Shown here in pieces: positions 30,985 to 49,114 of a DNA stretch of 64,000 nt. The notes under the pieces were generated by a model. It saw only the letters and a program-made list of their open reading frames with translations, searched no databases and had not been told where the DNA came from. The DNA comes from Escallonia rubra (Eukaryota; Streptophyta; Magnoliopsida; Escalloniales; Escalloniaceae): positions 1 to 64,000 of the forward strand of contig JAVXUO010000499.1 in the NCBI GenBank assembly GCA_033065855.1. The letters run 5' to 3'. A program made the translations under genes and the position numbers. Every line of letters begins with the position of its first letter. Positions within the stretch are counted from its first letter, which is position 1.

Positions 30985-31915
30985 GTTTAAAATCTTTGTT
31001 AGAAAGAAGCCTATGACTGTGGTAATCGACATTGGATCTACGAGTAACTTCTTACATCCTGATGTGGTAAAGCCTTGGGGTACAAGATTGAACCAGTAAA
31101 TGTTCTGAAAGTTGTTGTGGCTGATGGTATTAAAGTGGAGAGTAAAGGGAAATGTAATGACTTTCAATGGGTTAATGCAAGGCCAATCATTTTAACACTA
31201 ACACGAGGATTCTAACCTTGGAAGAGTGTGTCTTATGTTGTCAGTTGCTAGGACAGTTTGAACTGTGGTTTTCAACTTCAAGAAACCTACTATTAATTTT
31301 ACCAAGGATGGCAAGAAGGTTCATGTCAGAGGAGTGACTAGTGAACTCGAATGAAAACCAATCTCGGGAGCTAAGATGCAGAAACTACTGAGGAAGGGCA
31401 GTCGTTTAGTAACCACCTTATGCACGCTACCATGGAACAAGGTAAGGATAGTTTAGAATCTGCATTTTCTAAAGTTTTGACTGAATTTGAGGATATTTTT
31501 TAGACATCTAGAGGACTTCCTCCTCACAGCACATGACAACAAAATCCTTTTGTAACCGGGTTTTACTTGCCCCAACCAAAGGCCTTGCTGGTACCCTTTT
31601 CTGCATAATGAGGCTAGTGAGAGAAAATGGTACACGAGATGTTGGACGTTGAAAGCATCTAACCAAGCACCAGTCCCGTTTCCTCCCTGTCCTACTAGTT
31701 ATGAAGAAGAATTCAAAGTGAAGGTTTTATGTTAAGTACAGAGTCCTAAACTATCAAAAGTAAGTACCATAATGCTATTAGAGAAGATCTATTAATTAAA
31801 CTTAATGGGAAGATGGCTTTTTCTAAACTTGGATTTGAGGGCAGAGTATCATAATAGCAGGCTAAATAAATGGGATGTGCAGAAAACTGCATTCAAGACT
31901 CATCTAGGACTCTAT
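30985..31915 (+). pseudogene. Ty3/gypsy protease-reverse transcriptase relic inside CACTA
   Basis: Broken plus-strand frames keep an aspartic-protease-like VVIDIGSTSNFLHPDVV near 31018 and RT landmarks. These are FEDIF...GLPP near 31490-31515, a degenerate PVLVMKKN...RFYVKYRVLN near 31690-31755, and KMAFSKL..RAEYHNSRL...KTAFKTH near 31810-31905. All are separated by stops and frameshifts, and the element is opposite in strand to the CACTA genes. It is a nested or captured retroelement fragment, long dead. Confidence 0.7.
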
Positions 31916-32610
31916 GAAATTAGAGTTATGCATATTCACTGATGGTTTAGAAGAGAAAAAAAGAAGGGGAAGAAAAACTCAAACTGGGTTTAGCAAATTC
32001 ATTTCTACCTACCCCAAACTCTTTGGTTATTTAAACTCTGACCAAAAAAGGAAAAAAAAATCAAAGATGTCAAGCACATTCACTACCACCACAACGGAAA
32101 GTCAACTTGACCTCTACCAACCAGTATCATGGTCACTCCATTCTGCACCCATGACGGTGGCTGATAATGCATAAATCTAGCACCAACAAAGTTCTACAGA
32201 AAATAAGTTTCAAATCTTGGTAACTTTGCAAGCTTGCAATACTCATCTCTAACCAACTTTCATCACAAACCCAAACGCCAACAAAGTTCAACAGAAAATA
32301 AGTTCTCAAATCTTGGTAACTTTGCAAGCTTGCAATACTCATCTCTAACCCACTTTCATCACAAACCCAAACGCCAACAAAAGACTTGGAATCAAAACTA
32401 AAACGCCAAGGATCCCGAGGGAGTCCTTCGAGACGAATACCTCGAAAGCACCAATTAAAACACGCGCATGCAATCATACAACAAAAAATTCGACATAGAG
32501 CACGAGGCAATCAGCCTAAACAAGCAATTCAAGCAATAAACCCAATTCTAGGGTTTGCAGAGCATCGACATTTCTCAAAATTCTAGGGTTTGCAAAGTAA
32601 AAGAAGGACG
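31916..32610. other. CACTA interior with 95-bp tandem duplication
   Basis: CCAACAAAGTTC(T/A)ACAGAAAATAAG starts at about 32183 and again at about 32278, giving a 95-96 bp duplicated unit. The rest (31916-32180, 32400-32610) shows no credible ORF and probably holds the leader intron of the minus-strand unit. Confidence 0.55.
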
Positions 32611-32810
32611 AAAGGTACCTAAAATTGCGGCTTCCTAGCGTGGTGAGCTTGCCGGCGGGTTCGCGGCGAGGTGGCCTTGCCGGCGGGGAAGGGTCTACGG
32701 TGGCAGCTACACGGTGGTTGGGAGAGAGGGCGTGGTGGCTTGACGGCGTCGTGTAGGGAGAAAAAATAGAGAGAAATTAGGGTGACCGAAAAAGGAATTT
32801 TATACCATCT

Positions 32811-32988
32811 ATTTAGCGACCGCACAACGTGGTCGCTAAAGACAGTCGCTAAAGGTACCCGCCAAACATTTTGGTTTGACCCCGCCATGTTACATTTCAT
32901 TTAGCGACTGCTTAGATAGGCGGTCGCAAAAGGGGTCGCTAATAATTAATTTAGCGATCGTGTTTTCTATCGGTAGCTAAAGGTCTGC
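32811..32988. repeat. CACTA right subterminal repeats
   Basis: Roughly eight TTTAGCGACCGC-type units in inverted orientation, fewer and more diverged than on the left side. They lie just downstream of a GC-rich block (32620-32760) that is the likely 5' leader of the minus-strand transcription unit. Confidence 0.8.
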
Positions 32989-33076
32989 TTTCTTGTAGTG
33001 ATTATGCATTTCAAGACTACTAAAATAAATTTTTGTTAATAAACTGTCCTGTGTTTGGCACGAGATTTTGGGCTAG

Positions 33077-33312
33077 TATATTTTAAAAACTAATGCGAGC
33101 TTGGCTCGGGTTCGGGTTACTCGCCTAACTAGTGCTAATGAAAAAATAAACGAACAAGTTGTAAATAAACTATGCTGATAATCTAAGAAACTCCTATAGA
33201 GCTTCAAATCAACAACTAATATGAGTTATTTAATTTCTGAAACTTGAAAAGGGTTCTGGATCAGTAAAATAATTTGGATTAGAATGGTTAACATGAGAAA
33301 AAATTGATGTTA
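33077..33312. other. Spacer between the two Helitrons
   Basis: 236 bp, AT-rich. Near 33095 a GCGAGCTTGGCTCGGGTTCGGG hairpin-like motif resembles another decayed Helitron 3' end. No gene. Confidence 0.4.
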
Positions 33313-34053
33313 TCTATATCTATATATATATATAATATATAATAAGCGAAGCAAGAAAGACATTGATAGCTTCTTTGCGCGACACATCATCGCTTCTTTA
33401 TATGACACGTCATCATATTCTTATTTTAAGACTAATTAACTTCTACATAAGTAAGTTTTTTAATTTAAAAACAATTTTAATCATTCTAAAACTCAACATA
33501 ATTAACATACTAATATATTAAGACTTCTTTTTGATAATTATGTCCTTAAAATTCGAAGAATAATTTTAATCATTCTAAAACTCTACCTTATCATTATACT
33601 AACTTATTAGGAGTTAATATTGACTATTATATCTTTAAATCTACTATCTAATATGAATATAATAACTCATATATATAAGAAACGAAAATAACACTCCCGA
33701 TTTAGAAAAACAATTAATTTAAAAACTAATTTTAATCATTCTAAAACTCCACCTAATCAATATACTAATCTATTAAGATTTAATTTTGACAATTATGTCC
33801 TTAAAAGTGTTTTCTAATATGAATATTAAAATCCATAGACCCAAAAAATAACTTATGAGATTTAGAATAAAAAACATGATCAATCATTCTAAAATTCTAC
33901 CTAATCAATATACTAATCTATTAAGGCTTCTTTCTAACAACTATGTCCTCATTCTAATCATTTTAAAACTTAACCTTATCATTATATAAACTTATTAGGA
34001 CTTAATATTGACTATTGCATCTTTAAGACTACTCTCTAATATGAATATAAAAA

Positions 34054-34060
<7 letters not shown>

Positions 34061-34099
<39 letters not shown>
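34061..34099. repeat. (AT)n microsatellite
   Basis: An uninterrupted AT tract inside Helitron 2. A second, shorter tract lies at 34447-34474. Confidence 0.85.
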
Positions 34100-34101
<2 letters not shown>

Positions 34102-34443
34102 GAAAATAATACTTTTGATTTAGAAAAAAAAAATTAATGTTACAATTAAGATTAAACAACTTACGAGACTTAGGAAAAAAAATAATCTAAACGTAATTTT
34201 GATAGGTGCCTTTCAATTTAAATTTGATTAATTTTGCAAGAATAATATGGGTTGTGTAATTTAAAATTTAATACGAAATATTTTAGAACTCAACCTAATC
34301 CATACACTAACTTATTATGACTTAATTTTAAATATTGTATTTTTAAAATTAATCTTTAATGTGAATATAAAAATTCATAAATCGAAAAAAGATGAAAATA
34401 ACATATTAGATCTAGAAGGGAAAAAAATGACGTTCTAATTAAG

Positions 34444-34475
<32 letters not shown>

Positions 34476-34739
34476 CACAAAAACACGTAACATGGTCATC
34501 TTTAATAATGTGATATATAGATTTAATAAACGAATTATAAGTTAGCATTTTTAAATAAGACCTCAAGATCACCAAACTAGTTATATCCCATATATAAGAA
34601 TTTAGAAAACAAATCAAACTCTTTACTACGATTTATTGTTGAAAAATTCGTGATATGATTGGCGCGATATTTGTAAACCTTATAAATATCAATTGTAAAA
34701 CATTTAAACTCTATGCTACATACATATTTATGTATTAGG

Positions 34740-35050
34740 CTCTGAATTTGACTATTAAAACCTTGATTAGATTGTTATGCAATTCTTGCGTAATATTTGT
34801 ATAAGCATATATTTTTGCTTTGGTTCCTTTGAATTGTAAGTTGAAAGAAAAATGAGTAAATTGTGTTACAGAACCGCCTGATGATGTAGAAAAAAGGCTT
34901 AAAGAACACAAAAATCTAGCTACGACACTGTAACACAATCTACTCATTATTCTTTAAACTTACAGTTCAGAGGAGCTAAAGCAAACATATATACCTAGCA
35001 AATATTCTGCAACAATTGCATGACCATTTAATTAATCAAGACTATAATTT
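34740..35050. mobile_element. Hairpin MITE-like inverted repeat
   Basis: Two arms of about 125 bp (34745-34870 and 34920-35045) are imperfect reverse complements around a spacer of about 50 bp. The innermost pair is TTGTGTTACAG/CTGTAACACAA. The hairpin is absent from Helitron 1, so it probably inserted into Helitron 2 or arose there. Terminal duplication was not resolved. Confidence 0.6.
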
Positions 35051-36908
35051 TAGAAGTGTATGAGAAGAAAAAATATTCTACTGGATATCATGTTTGTATC
35101 TTAATAAATTGGTGATTTCTTGAAGCCATGATTCATGAAAAAGATAAGAACAGACTTTGACATTTACGATTCCAAAGATTAAGAACTCTTAACCTAACTT
35201 TTGAAGTTAACATACTTGGTTTTGAGATGTTACATGTTGAACCACTAAAAGAGCTTAATAATAATATAGTCTTAACAATTTACTTGAAACTTTTACAAAT
35301 AAAGTATTAAAAGTTTCTTACTAACAATTATAGTTTTAGCAAAAGTATAAGATAATCTGTTTTTGTTTCTTGAATGTGGTATGCATTGGTACACTTTTTG
35401 TAACTTTTTAAAATATTTTATTAATTTACTCGAGCTAGATTCAAGATCCCAAATTATAATATCTAATAACTGAGGCGAAAAATGCAATTATAGCTCATGA
35501 CACGCCTTTACATTGTGTTTCTAATACAATAAGATTTATAAAAACTAAGAATAAACATATTAATGTTGCTAAAGATCTCCAAACATTACTTTGAACGGGA
35601 TTTTTAGTTTTGTAATTAATTAAATCGACAAATATAGTAAACATTTAAATAATAAGCTTTATGCAATTCGAAAAAATAATTTGAAACATTCAAAATATTC
35701 TAACCAATATAGTAAACTATTATGACTTTATTTAAATATTATATATCGAAAGCTCTCTAACATGAAATATTAACATGTACAACAAAAATTACTTAAAATA
35801 TTTAATAAGAAAGAATAGGTACTATTTCAAAATAATAACTAAGTTTCCTGTAAATTCAAATATGAATATAACTAAATATGTTGGTTACAATTTTTGGTCA
35901 ATAATTTTCTTACTCTAAGGTTTTGCGCTATCCTATTTACTCGCAATGGTTAAATGCATATTTACCATAATACGCAGATTCTATATGAGATAAATAGTGT
36001 AAATTTAAAACATTAATTATGTGAGCATTTCTTAAATTCAACTAATTTTATGTTGGAAAAGTTTTGAACCAATTTTTTTCTGTGGTACTTTTATTGTGAG
36101 TAATTAAACTCTCAAGCATTCTAAATTCTATATTAGCATTATACCATTTATGATTTTATGTTAACTTTTATACTTTTGAATAAAATTGCATATAAAATCT
36201 AAAAAGATTATAGTTATGTTGTGATGCGAATGTAAATTAAAACTTAGATTAAAAACCTTATTATCTCTAAAGATAATTAATCTTACTTAGTAAGCATGCT
36301 TATTGCATACTTTGTGAAATCTTGGTTAAATTTTATTCAACAATTTCCTTACTACGAGGGTTTTGAGCTATCTTATGTAGTCATGTTAGTTAAACTTTAT
36401 ATAATTACCTCATGCAGTGATTACTATATTCTCTGTATACTTTGTTGGTGGATTACATTTACTTTTAAAAGTGGCACATCATCCTTACTTAATTAGTCTA
36501 TGCTATAAATAAATATATGGACCAAAATTTTCTCTATCAAAATTAAACTAATATGTAATTAACGTTATGGGTAACGCATTCAAGGTACAAATTATTTTTT
36601 AAAAAGTTCTTAGAAAATAATAAAAATGTCTTGAGCAATAGCAAATTGATCTCAATATGTTCTCCGCATATTTTTATCAGTAGAGAATTTACTTTTATTT
36701 TTTTGTTTACTAAATGAACTTTAATTTTTGTTCATCCACATAGTTACCAAATCAGAATTAACGAATATGCACAAGGACATTGCTTAATGATATTCACCAT
36801 AAGGATTAATTTATTTTATTACAAGCAAGTTCAAGACAAAAATTAAAGTAACTATCTTTGATGAAATAACCATAATAAAATTATACAATATATTTTACTA
36901 TGCATTTC

Positions 36909-37924
36909 TTTTTTTTGGTCAAATGTCCTTTGTATTGCATTAAAACCACTTACAACTTTGTTTTCTCAATCTGTACACTGAACTGATTTGCTAGAGTATT
37001 AGGACCTCATAAAGACAACTAACTCTCCAATCTATACAACTAACTCTCCAATATACTAGCTACTTCTATGTCCCATGCTTTGCATATTTCTTTATTCCTT
37101 GTTGTTGCAGGTACTTTTGGCCAACTAATAATTCTGTATTGTATCCATTGCTGTATTACAACCATACATCCTGCAGCACTTGCTTGTTTGCCTTAAAAAA
37201 TCCTTGCATTCCTCTCTTGCCAAATGCCATATACAGTGGCAGCCACCCATAGTCTTCCCAGTTTGCTTTGAAAGCTTTTCCCTTTAAGATGTTGAGCTAT
37301 GAGGGCACTGAATTGTCTCCAGGATTGCATTCTCACTTGTATCTGCAATCTGCCCAATCCACTTTTCCAGATTTCATTCGCAAATGGGCATTGAATGAAG
37401 AGATGGTCTTCTGTTTCCACATTATCACCACATAGGACACACTGATCTTCCTGTAGTACACCCCATGACCTCAGTTTAGCTTTAGTTCTCAACCCTCCCT
37501 TGCTTATTATCCATAACAGTACTGTACATCTAGGAATATGCCCTGTGAACCAAATAAATTTCCATAAGACATCACACATCCCATGTCTTCTGATTGCCTC
37601 CCAAGCTGATTTGATTGTAAATGCTCCATGCTTGGTTAAGTTCCATTTACATTGATCAGAGGATTCTGGCTTAGGCTGTTGACATTGAATCAGCATAGAG
37701 TTAATAGCTTGTAGTTCATATGACCTGTTCAACAGCTGTTTCCATCTTCCTCCTTGTATGATGGCACACACTCTTGTATTCTCCTGAAGACCAGAATCAT
37801 AGATTGCCCTTTGCCTAAACATTCCCAGCAAAGTATGCTCATTAATCCATCTGTCCTTCCATAACCAAGTTGACTTTCCATCCCCAATTTGATAGTGTAC
37901 AAACTGACTACATATTGCTCTGAG
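36909..37924 (-). mobile_element. 5'-truncated L1-type LINE insertion
   Basis: Flanked by a perfect 14-bp duplication TTACTATGCATTTC (36895-36908 and 37925-37938). A T-run directly after the left copy is the poly(A) tail of the minus-strand element. It carries the end of ORF2 with the zinc-binding RT domain. Only the last 1 kb is present, as is usual for target-primed insertions. It lies inside Helitron 2, close to the site used by the CACTA in Helitron 1. Confidence 0.85.
37193..37831 (-). pseudogene. LINE ORF2 C-terminal fragment, zf-RVT domain
   Basis: 212 open residues containing FTIKSAWEAIR, LWKFIWFTGHIPRC and LLWIISKGGLRTKAKLRSWG. A Cys/His cluster C..CG(D)NVETEDHLFIQCPFA follows, the signature of the zinc-binding region after LINE reverse transcriptase. 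RT and endonuclease are missing through 5' truncation. It is not a host gene. Confidence 0.85.
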
Positions 37925-38147
37925 TTACTATGCATTTCAAAACTACTAAAATAAGTTAATGCTAATAAACAGTCCCGTACTTGGCACAGGATTCTAGGCT
38001 AGTATACTGTAAATACAAATGCTACCATTATCTTAATATGCACGATGGGAGGGCTAAATTCTTCATTTATGAAAGAAAAACTTCAGCATCATTGATTCGT
38101 GGAATCTGAAGTTTGGTGGTGAAGGATTGGAAGCTCGACCACTCTAC

Positions 38148-44610
<6,463 letters not shown>

Positions 44611-44658
44611 CTTTCAAGAACTTGAGAAACTCATTGCTTTTGCTGGCAGCTGAATGAA

Positions 44659-44664
44659 TTTATA
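44659..44664 (-). promoter_or_regulatory. Putative TATA box of GLR-B
   Basis: TATAAA on the minus strand is 49 nt upstream of the GLR-B ATG at 44610, in a flank identical to that of copy A. A transcription start 25-30 nt downstream would give a 5' UTR of about 20 nt. No transcript evidence is available. Confidence 0.4.
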
Positions 44665-45823
44665 GTAGGAACATGCAGAAACCTAGGAAGATCATATAGT
44701 ATAAGAAAGCCACTTGGCATGTGAATATGATTAGAATGACAACTATTTTGAGTAGAAATATGGTATGGGAAAAGTCAACCACCAGGTTTTTGGGAGTGAC
44801 ATCGGGTGGGTGAAATATTAATTAGACAGCTATTGACTTGACTAAACGAAGGAGCCATACACAACTATGTTTAACCGTGATGGTTTGATCAAGCAATTTG
44901 GTAGGACCAATCTATAGGTGAAGTGCAACATATCGAAGTTTACAAGTGACAAGGATTTATCAGATTTCGCATGACAAAACTGTCTTCAAAATGTATGAAG
45001 TAAAAACGAGAATCAGAAAAAACAAAGGCAAAGTATGCCCCAAACATGCCATATTTTAACCTTACAAAGTCCAAATCGCGTATGGAATTCTTACTTCGAA
45101 TGAAGAGTACTGCATTTGGCTAAGAAATCATGACAAGTTAGCAGCAATTTAGGGTTTCATTTTGCTAAGAAACCAAGAAAAATTCAGCATCATTCAATTC
45201 ATTTGGCTTTGCATGGATATAGTACACCGTTTACCTTGACCAAATCAAACATGCGGTGGAGTAGAACTCCATACTAGGAAGCTTCACAACTGCTATAGCA
45301 TTAATGCCAGTAACAGCCTGCATGGTCTAGTCTAGACGCGCAAACGACCTTCCCAAGTGGCACAATACTATCAAAATTTTGAGTGAGTACACCTTTGTAG
45401 AGACTTTTCTTTTTTTTTCTTTCTCTTTTGGTTTCAACGTTAAGAGGTATCACATGCTAGCTTGCATGTAGTTTACTAAGTCCACATTCTTAGACTGGCA
45501 GCGAAAAGACATGCTATTCACGCTCGACTCAGAGGATTCGCTGATGTGGCTCCAAAGGAGACCGACAACCGAAGATCTCAAGGGCAAAATATATGACCTT
45601 TACAGGTTGAGCTGCTCCGCGGCTTGCAATTGAGAATTTGACGACATTTGTTTTGATTTTTGAAAAGAAACTGGTCGGAGAGGTCCCGGTGTACCCTAAA
45701 GCCACATGAATCCAGTGAGGCTACAATGGCATTTCCTAATTATATGGTTATTTCGCCTTCTTTTCTCAACCTTCTTCTATTTCATGGGCTTAAGTTGCAA
45801 ACCATCCTCAACCTGTGTGGACA

Positions 45824-47758
45824 GGGAAAATTAGTTTTTGAGGGATTTTGGAATTAAAACTTAGTGAAGGGTGGGTTTCTTTTGAAAAGTTGTGAAAAAG
45901 TGGGGTGAATTTTCAAAATTTTTGAACAAGGGGTAGACTTAGACAAAAATGGGGTTTTTGAAATCCTTTAATTTGGTTTTCCCAACTTACCCCTGCCTTC
46001 AAAATTGTTGACCCGTGTTCTGATACAAGTCGTTTTCTGTAAGAATACAAGTACGGTTATGCGAAGATGCTTGTCAGTTTGTGCAAATTTTCAAGTTGTT
46101 TCTTCTCTTTCAACTGATGCAATACTAAATTTACCAAATATTGGTATGTAATCATTAATGAATAACTCAAGGTGCTTTTTTGTTTTCCAGGCTGATCCGT
46201 GATTCGTTTTGAACAGAAATCTATTAGAGGACTTATTGAGAATAAGGTTTGAACCAAAATGTTATTTTTGTTTGGCAGGAGTATTATTGGGTTGGTACTC
46301 ACACTACTTTTCCTCTTTTGTAGCAAATGAATTTAGATACTATTATTATTTACTAACTGCAGAAGCAATCCTAAATGTTTGTCAAATATATTGTCTAGTT
46401 ACTCATCTGATACTTGTTCATTCAAATATAATTTGTATTTCATATGCCACATCTTTCTTAATGCAGCTTGATGGGTTCATTATGCCTCTGTTACAAGGAT
46501 ATATCCTTTTCCTATGTGAGTGGTTACGTGTGTGCAGGCGTATGTGCCTCCATATGTGTTCGTTAATCGGTGATTAAAGATAATTTTAATAAAATTTCCT
46601 GTCCAAAAAATATGTTGCTTCCCTTAACCAAGAGATAAGCTTTCAGACTGGACAACTGAAGCTGAAAAGTTTACCTGCCACAATCACATTAATTTCAAGG
46701 AGGTGTACATGACGTTTAGGTACGTAAATGAGGATTGCTCGTCACTCTTTGTTACTTTTGGCTTGGTTATATGAAATCATTTATATGACTGCATAGTTTG
46801 TTTTAGGTACAAGAATCTGGAGAAGAAAAGCAAACTAAGAATGAGATATACTACTAACTTTATTGCAACCGAACAACTGCTGGAGTTTGGAGTTTTTCGG
46901 TCCTCATTTTTTGCAGATATTATTCCAGACGGATGAGATTTAGATAGTTTCTAACTTTTTCAATAGTTTGCATCCCTATGTCTTCATGTGGAGTATCTAG
47001 AGCGGATCTGTTACTTCTTTTTTCTTTACCAAAAGATTGCTGTAGCACGTAGTATTTCTAGATTGCTTAGAATGTACAAGTATGTGACTTATATCCCATG
47101 TCTCATTATGTTCGAACCCTTATTAGAACAGTTGTCCATCATAGATGATGTAAAAGAAGAACTATCTTCTTTTAGTATCTCCCGAATGTAGGAATTGACG
47201 AGTTTATTTAAGGCACAAGTGCTCTGACTTAACCAACTGACGGGATACCGTAAACTGATATTAGACATTTTTTCACAAAATATGGTTCTTCTTTTAGTAT
47301 CTCATATGTCCACATTAGTAACTGGACAATATATTCGACTTATTTAGGATTGTTTTTGCAGTTAGTAAATAATAGTATCTAAATTCATTTGTTACAAAAG
47401 AGGAAAAGTGCCGGAAGAGTACCAACCCAACGATACTCATGCCAAACAAAAGCAACATTTTGATTCAATCCTTATTCTCAATAAGCTTCTCCGGTAGATA
47501 GATTTATGTTCCAAACAAATCATGGGTCAGCCTGAAAAATAAAAAAGCATCTTGAGTGATTCAGAAATTATTACAAACCAATGTTTGGCAAATTTAGTAT
47601 TGCACCATTTAGAATAGTAGAATCGACTTGAATATCTGCATAAAATGACAAGCATCTTCGAATAACCGTACTTGTATTCTTGTAGAAAATGACTTGTATC
47701 AAAACAGGGGTCAACGATTTTGGGGGCATGGGTAATTTGGGAAGACCAAATTAAAGGA
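45824..47758. mobile_element. Long inverted-repeat element upstream of GLR-B, right arm truncated
   Basis: The counterpart of 7079-9017. The left end GGGAAAATTA is at 45824. The right arm starts near 47298 but breaks off at about 47758 after a TTAAAGGA shared with copy A; copy A continues to 9159. The missing 140 bp mark a duplication breakpoint or a later insertion. The interior is nearly identical to copy A apart from small indels. Confidence 0.65.
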
Positions 47759-48325
47759 GATTAGAGAAATATTACACAAAAATAAGCTGCTATTCAGATC
47801 TCTGTATCTGAAGCTACAGACATAAAAGGCAAAAACTGACCGTTGGATGTTAAGACCATATTCGTAGGAACTTGCATACAAAATTGGAGATAACTTGGAC
47901 CATGTGTGGCCCTCCGATGAAGCCTCTGAAACTGGCTGGCGGGATTTTCTCTCTAAGAAAACTGCACTTTTACTCTCTTTACTTAGGGTTTTTTTTAATT
48001 CACCCTTAAGTCTTTCGCGTCCCAACTAAAAGCTATATAACCAATAGACTTTTAATTAAGTGGACCACTATAATTAAGCCCAATATTCTTAGAACCCAAA
48101 TGTCATAACTCATAAGTCACACTCCTCATGGAGGATATCCCAACACAAATACAACATGACTTGTGGCGTGGTTTCTTACATCCTTTGTACTTTGTTTTTT
48201 GCGAAAGAATTCTGCTGCCGTGCTTTCTGGTGGACATCAGCTTAAGCCGAACAATGTTCCTCCTTTGTTAGTTACTTTCTGCCATATTTTCACTTGTGTT
48301 AGTACTTTTCAATCATGTTATCATG
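47759..48325. other. Insertion at the duplication edge, copia LTR-like end
   Basis: Sequence unique to the B side after the break in the inverted-repeat arm. At 48129-48145 it reads, on the minus strand, TGTTGGGATATCCTCC, a typical copia LTR start; the opposite end is unclear. No coding sequence is supported. Confidence 0.35.
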
Positions 48326-48740
48326 TGATAATTGATATGGGCAAAATTATCAGAGCCAAGATGACGACACGTGTCGTCATCCGGAAGAACCATAACTTAT
48401 GCATTGAATCCACTTCTCCATAAATGATGGTAACAACCCATTAAAAGGAGATTAACGGATCATTAATCCTGTAATAAGTCTCTATTTAGGTAACCCCCTA
48501 ATAAGGAGACATAACTACCCTCTGATGGGGAGCTCTATATAAAGGAAATGGAGACAAAGAAAGAAGTAAGTTTTCTGGTTCAGTAATAGTCAAATTCAGA
48601 CAGATTGACTGACTTAAGCATCGGAGTGTCTCCGCCGGAAACACTTCCGGCGAAGTAACCGGTGTTGTTTTTGCTGCGCAGGTTCACTTGCGAATCATCG
48701 GAAGCGTGTTCCAGATTTCATCCACAACAATAATAGTATC
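48326..48740 (+). repeat. Gypsy-type solo LTR
   Basis: It contains the same TGACTTAAGCATCGGAG...CTCCGCCG motif (48608-48640) as the LTR at 9355-9741, a TATATAAA box-like site near 48535 and an end rich in CAACA, but no primer binding site after it. It is therefore a solo LTR or fragment. Boundaries are approximate and no duplication was matched. Confidence 0.5.
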
Positions 48741-49114
48741 AACAAGTGTGATTGAAAGGCACATCACTGGTTACTTCATCACAATGGAGTTTAGTTTATA
48801 GATATCACACACAGTTCTAAGCTTATTATGCTGAAAAGCTTTTAACAGTTATTGGCGCGTATATATCCACGTTTGTTTTGTCCCCTTTTTTCCTTTACAT
48901 TGTGTTCTCCAATCTTGCTACTAATGTTGATAAAAAAAAATTAGAATATTTTCCCACTTTTGTTAGCAGAGGTTAACAGGTTCTAGTGAATCCCAAAAAC
49001 AAAGTGCATATATCCATTCTGCACTTTGTCGCAATGGTAAATCATTAAAATTCAAGTGTACGTAAGTAATTTTCAGAAGGCCTGATATCTTCTCTGATCT
49101 TTCTTGACTTGAAT
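48741..49114. other. 3' flank of GLR-C, nothing recognised
   Basis: About 370 bp between the solo LTR and the predicted GLR-C stop codon, likely holding the old 3' UTR. No ORF or element end is supported. Confidence 0.4.

Larger units (their letters stand above)
21981..33000 (-). mobile_element. CACTA (En/Spm-type) transposon, 11.0 kb, complete termini
   Basis: 12-bp perfect terminal inverted repeats CACTACAAGAAA lie at 21981-21992 and, reversed, 32989-33000. They are flanked by a 3-bp ATT duplication (21978-21980 and 33001-33003). Both subterminal regions carry many TTTAGCGACCGC/GCGGTCGCTAAA units. Two minus-strand genes follow, a TNP2-like transposase (28435-24671) and a Transposase_24-type protein (24479-22760), in the usual head-to-tail order. 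The transposase is broken, so this copy is not autonomous though it may still be mobilised. It sits inside Helitron 1. Confidence 0.93.
19620..33076 (+). mobile_element. Helitron-like element 1, split by a CACTA insertion
   Basis: The left part 19620-21980 and the right part 33004-33076 are joined once the CACTA element and its ATT duplication are removed. The 3' end has the hairpin-like CCTGTGTTTGGCACGAG followed by CTAG at 33073-33076 and a host T, matching the Helitron 3' rule (hairpin, CTRR, T). The 5' side (ATATAATAAGCGAAGCGAGA) is shared with element 2, but the exact TC start is not resolved. The interior is AT-rich with no Rep/helicase, so it is non-autonomous. Confidence 0.6.
33313..38002 (+). 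mobile_element. Helitron-like element 2, non-autonomous, with LINE and MITE insertions
   Basis: A probable 5' TC within TCTATATCTATATATA is followed by AATAAGCGAAGCAAGAAAGACATTGATAG, matching element 1 at 19637. The 3' end has CCCGTACTTGGCACAGG and CTAG at 37999-38002, followed by T. Blocks 33340-33850 and 35150-36900 align with 19620-20140 and 20220-21980 of element 1. Extra sequence at 33860-35100 includes a hairpin MITE. It contains no Rep/helicase. The 3' terminus lies 145 bp from the GLR-B stop. Confidence 0.6.

Noticed and set aside
32133-32510. 125-codon minus ORF with a repeated VGVWVCDES block
   Set aside because: The repeat comes from the 95-bp tandem duplication in the CACTA leader region; no family match.
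46209-46577. 122-codon plus ORF in the inverted-repeat element of GLR-B
   Set aside because: It spans the arm and interior, is not open in copy A, and has no recognisable domain.
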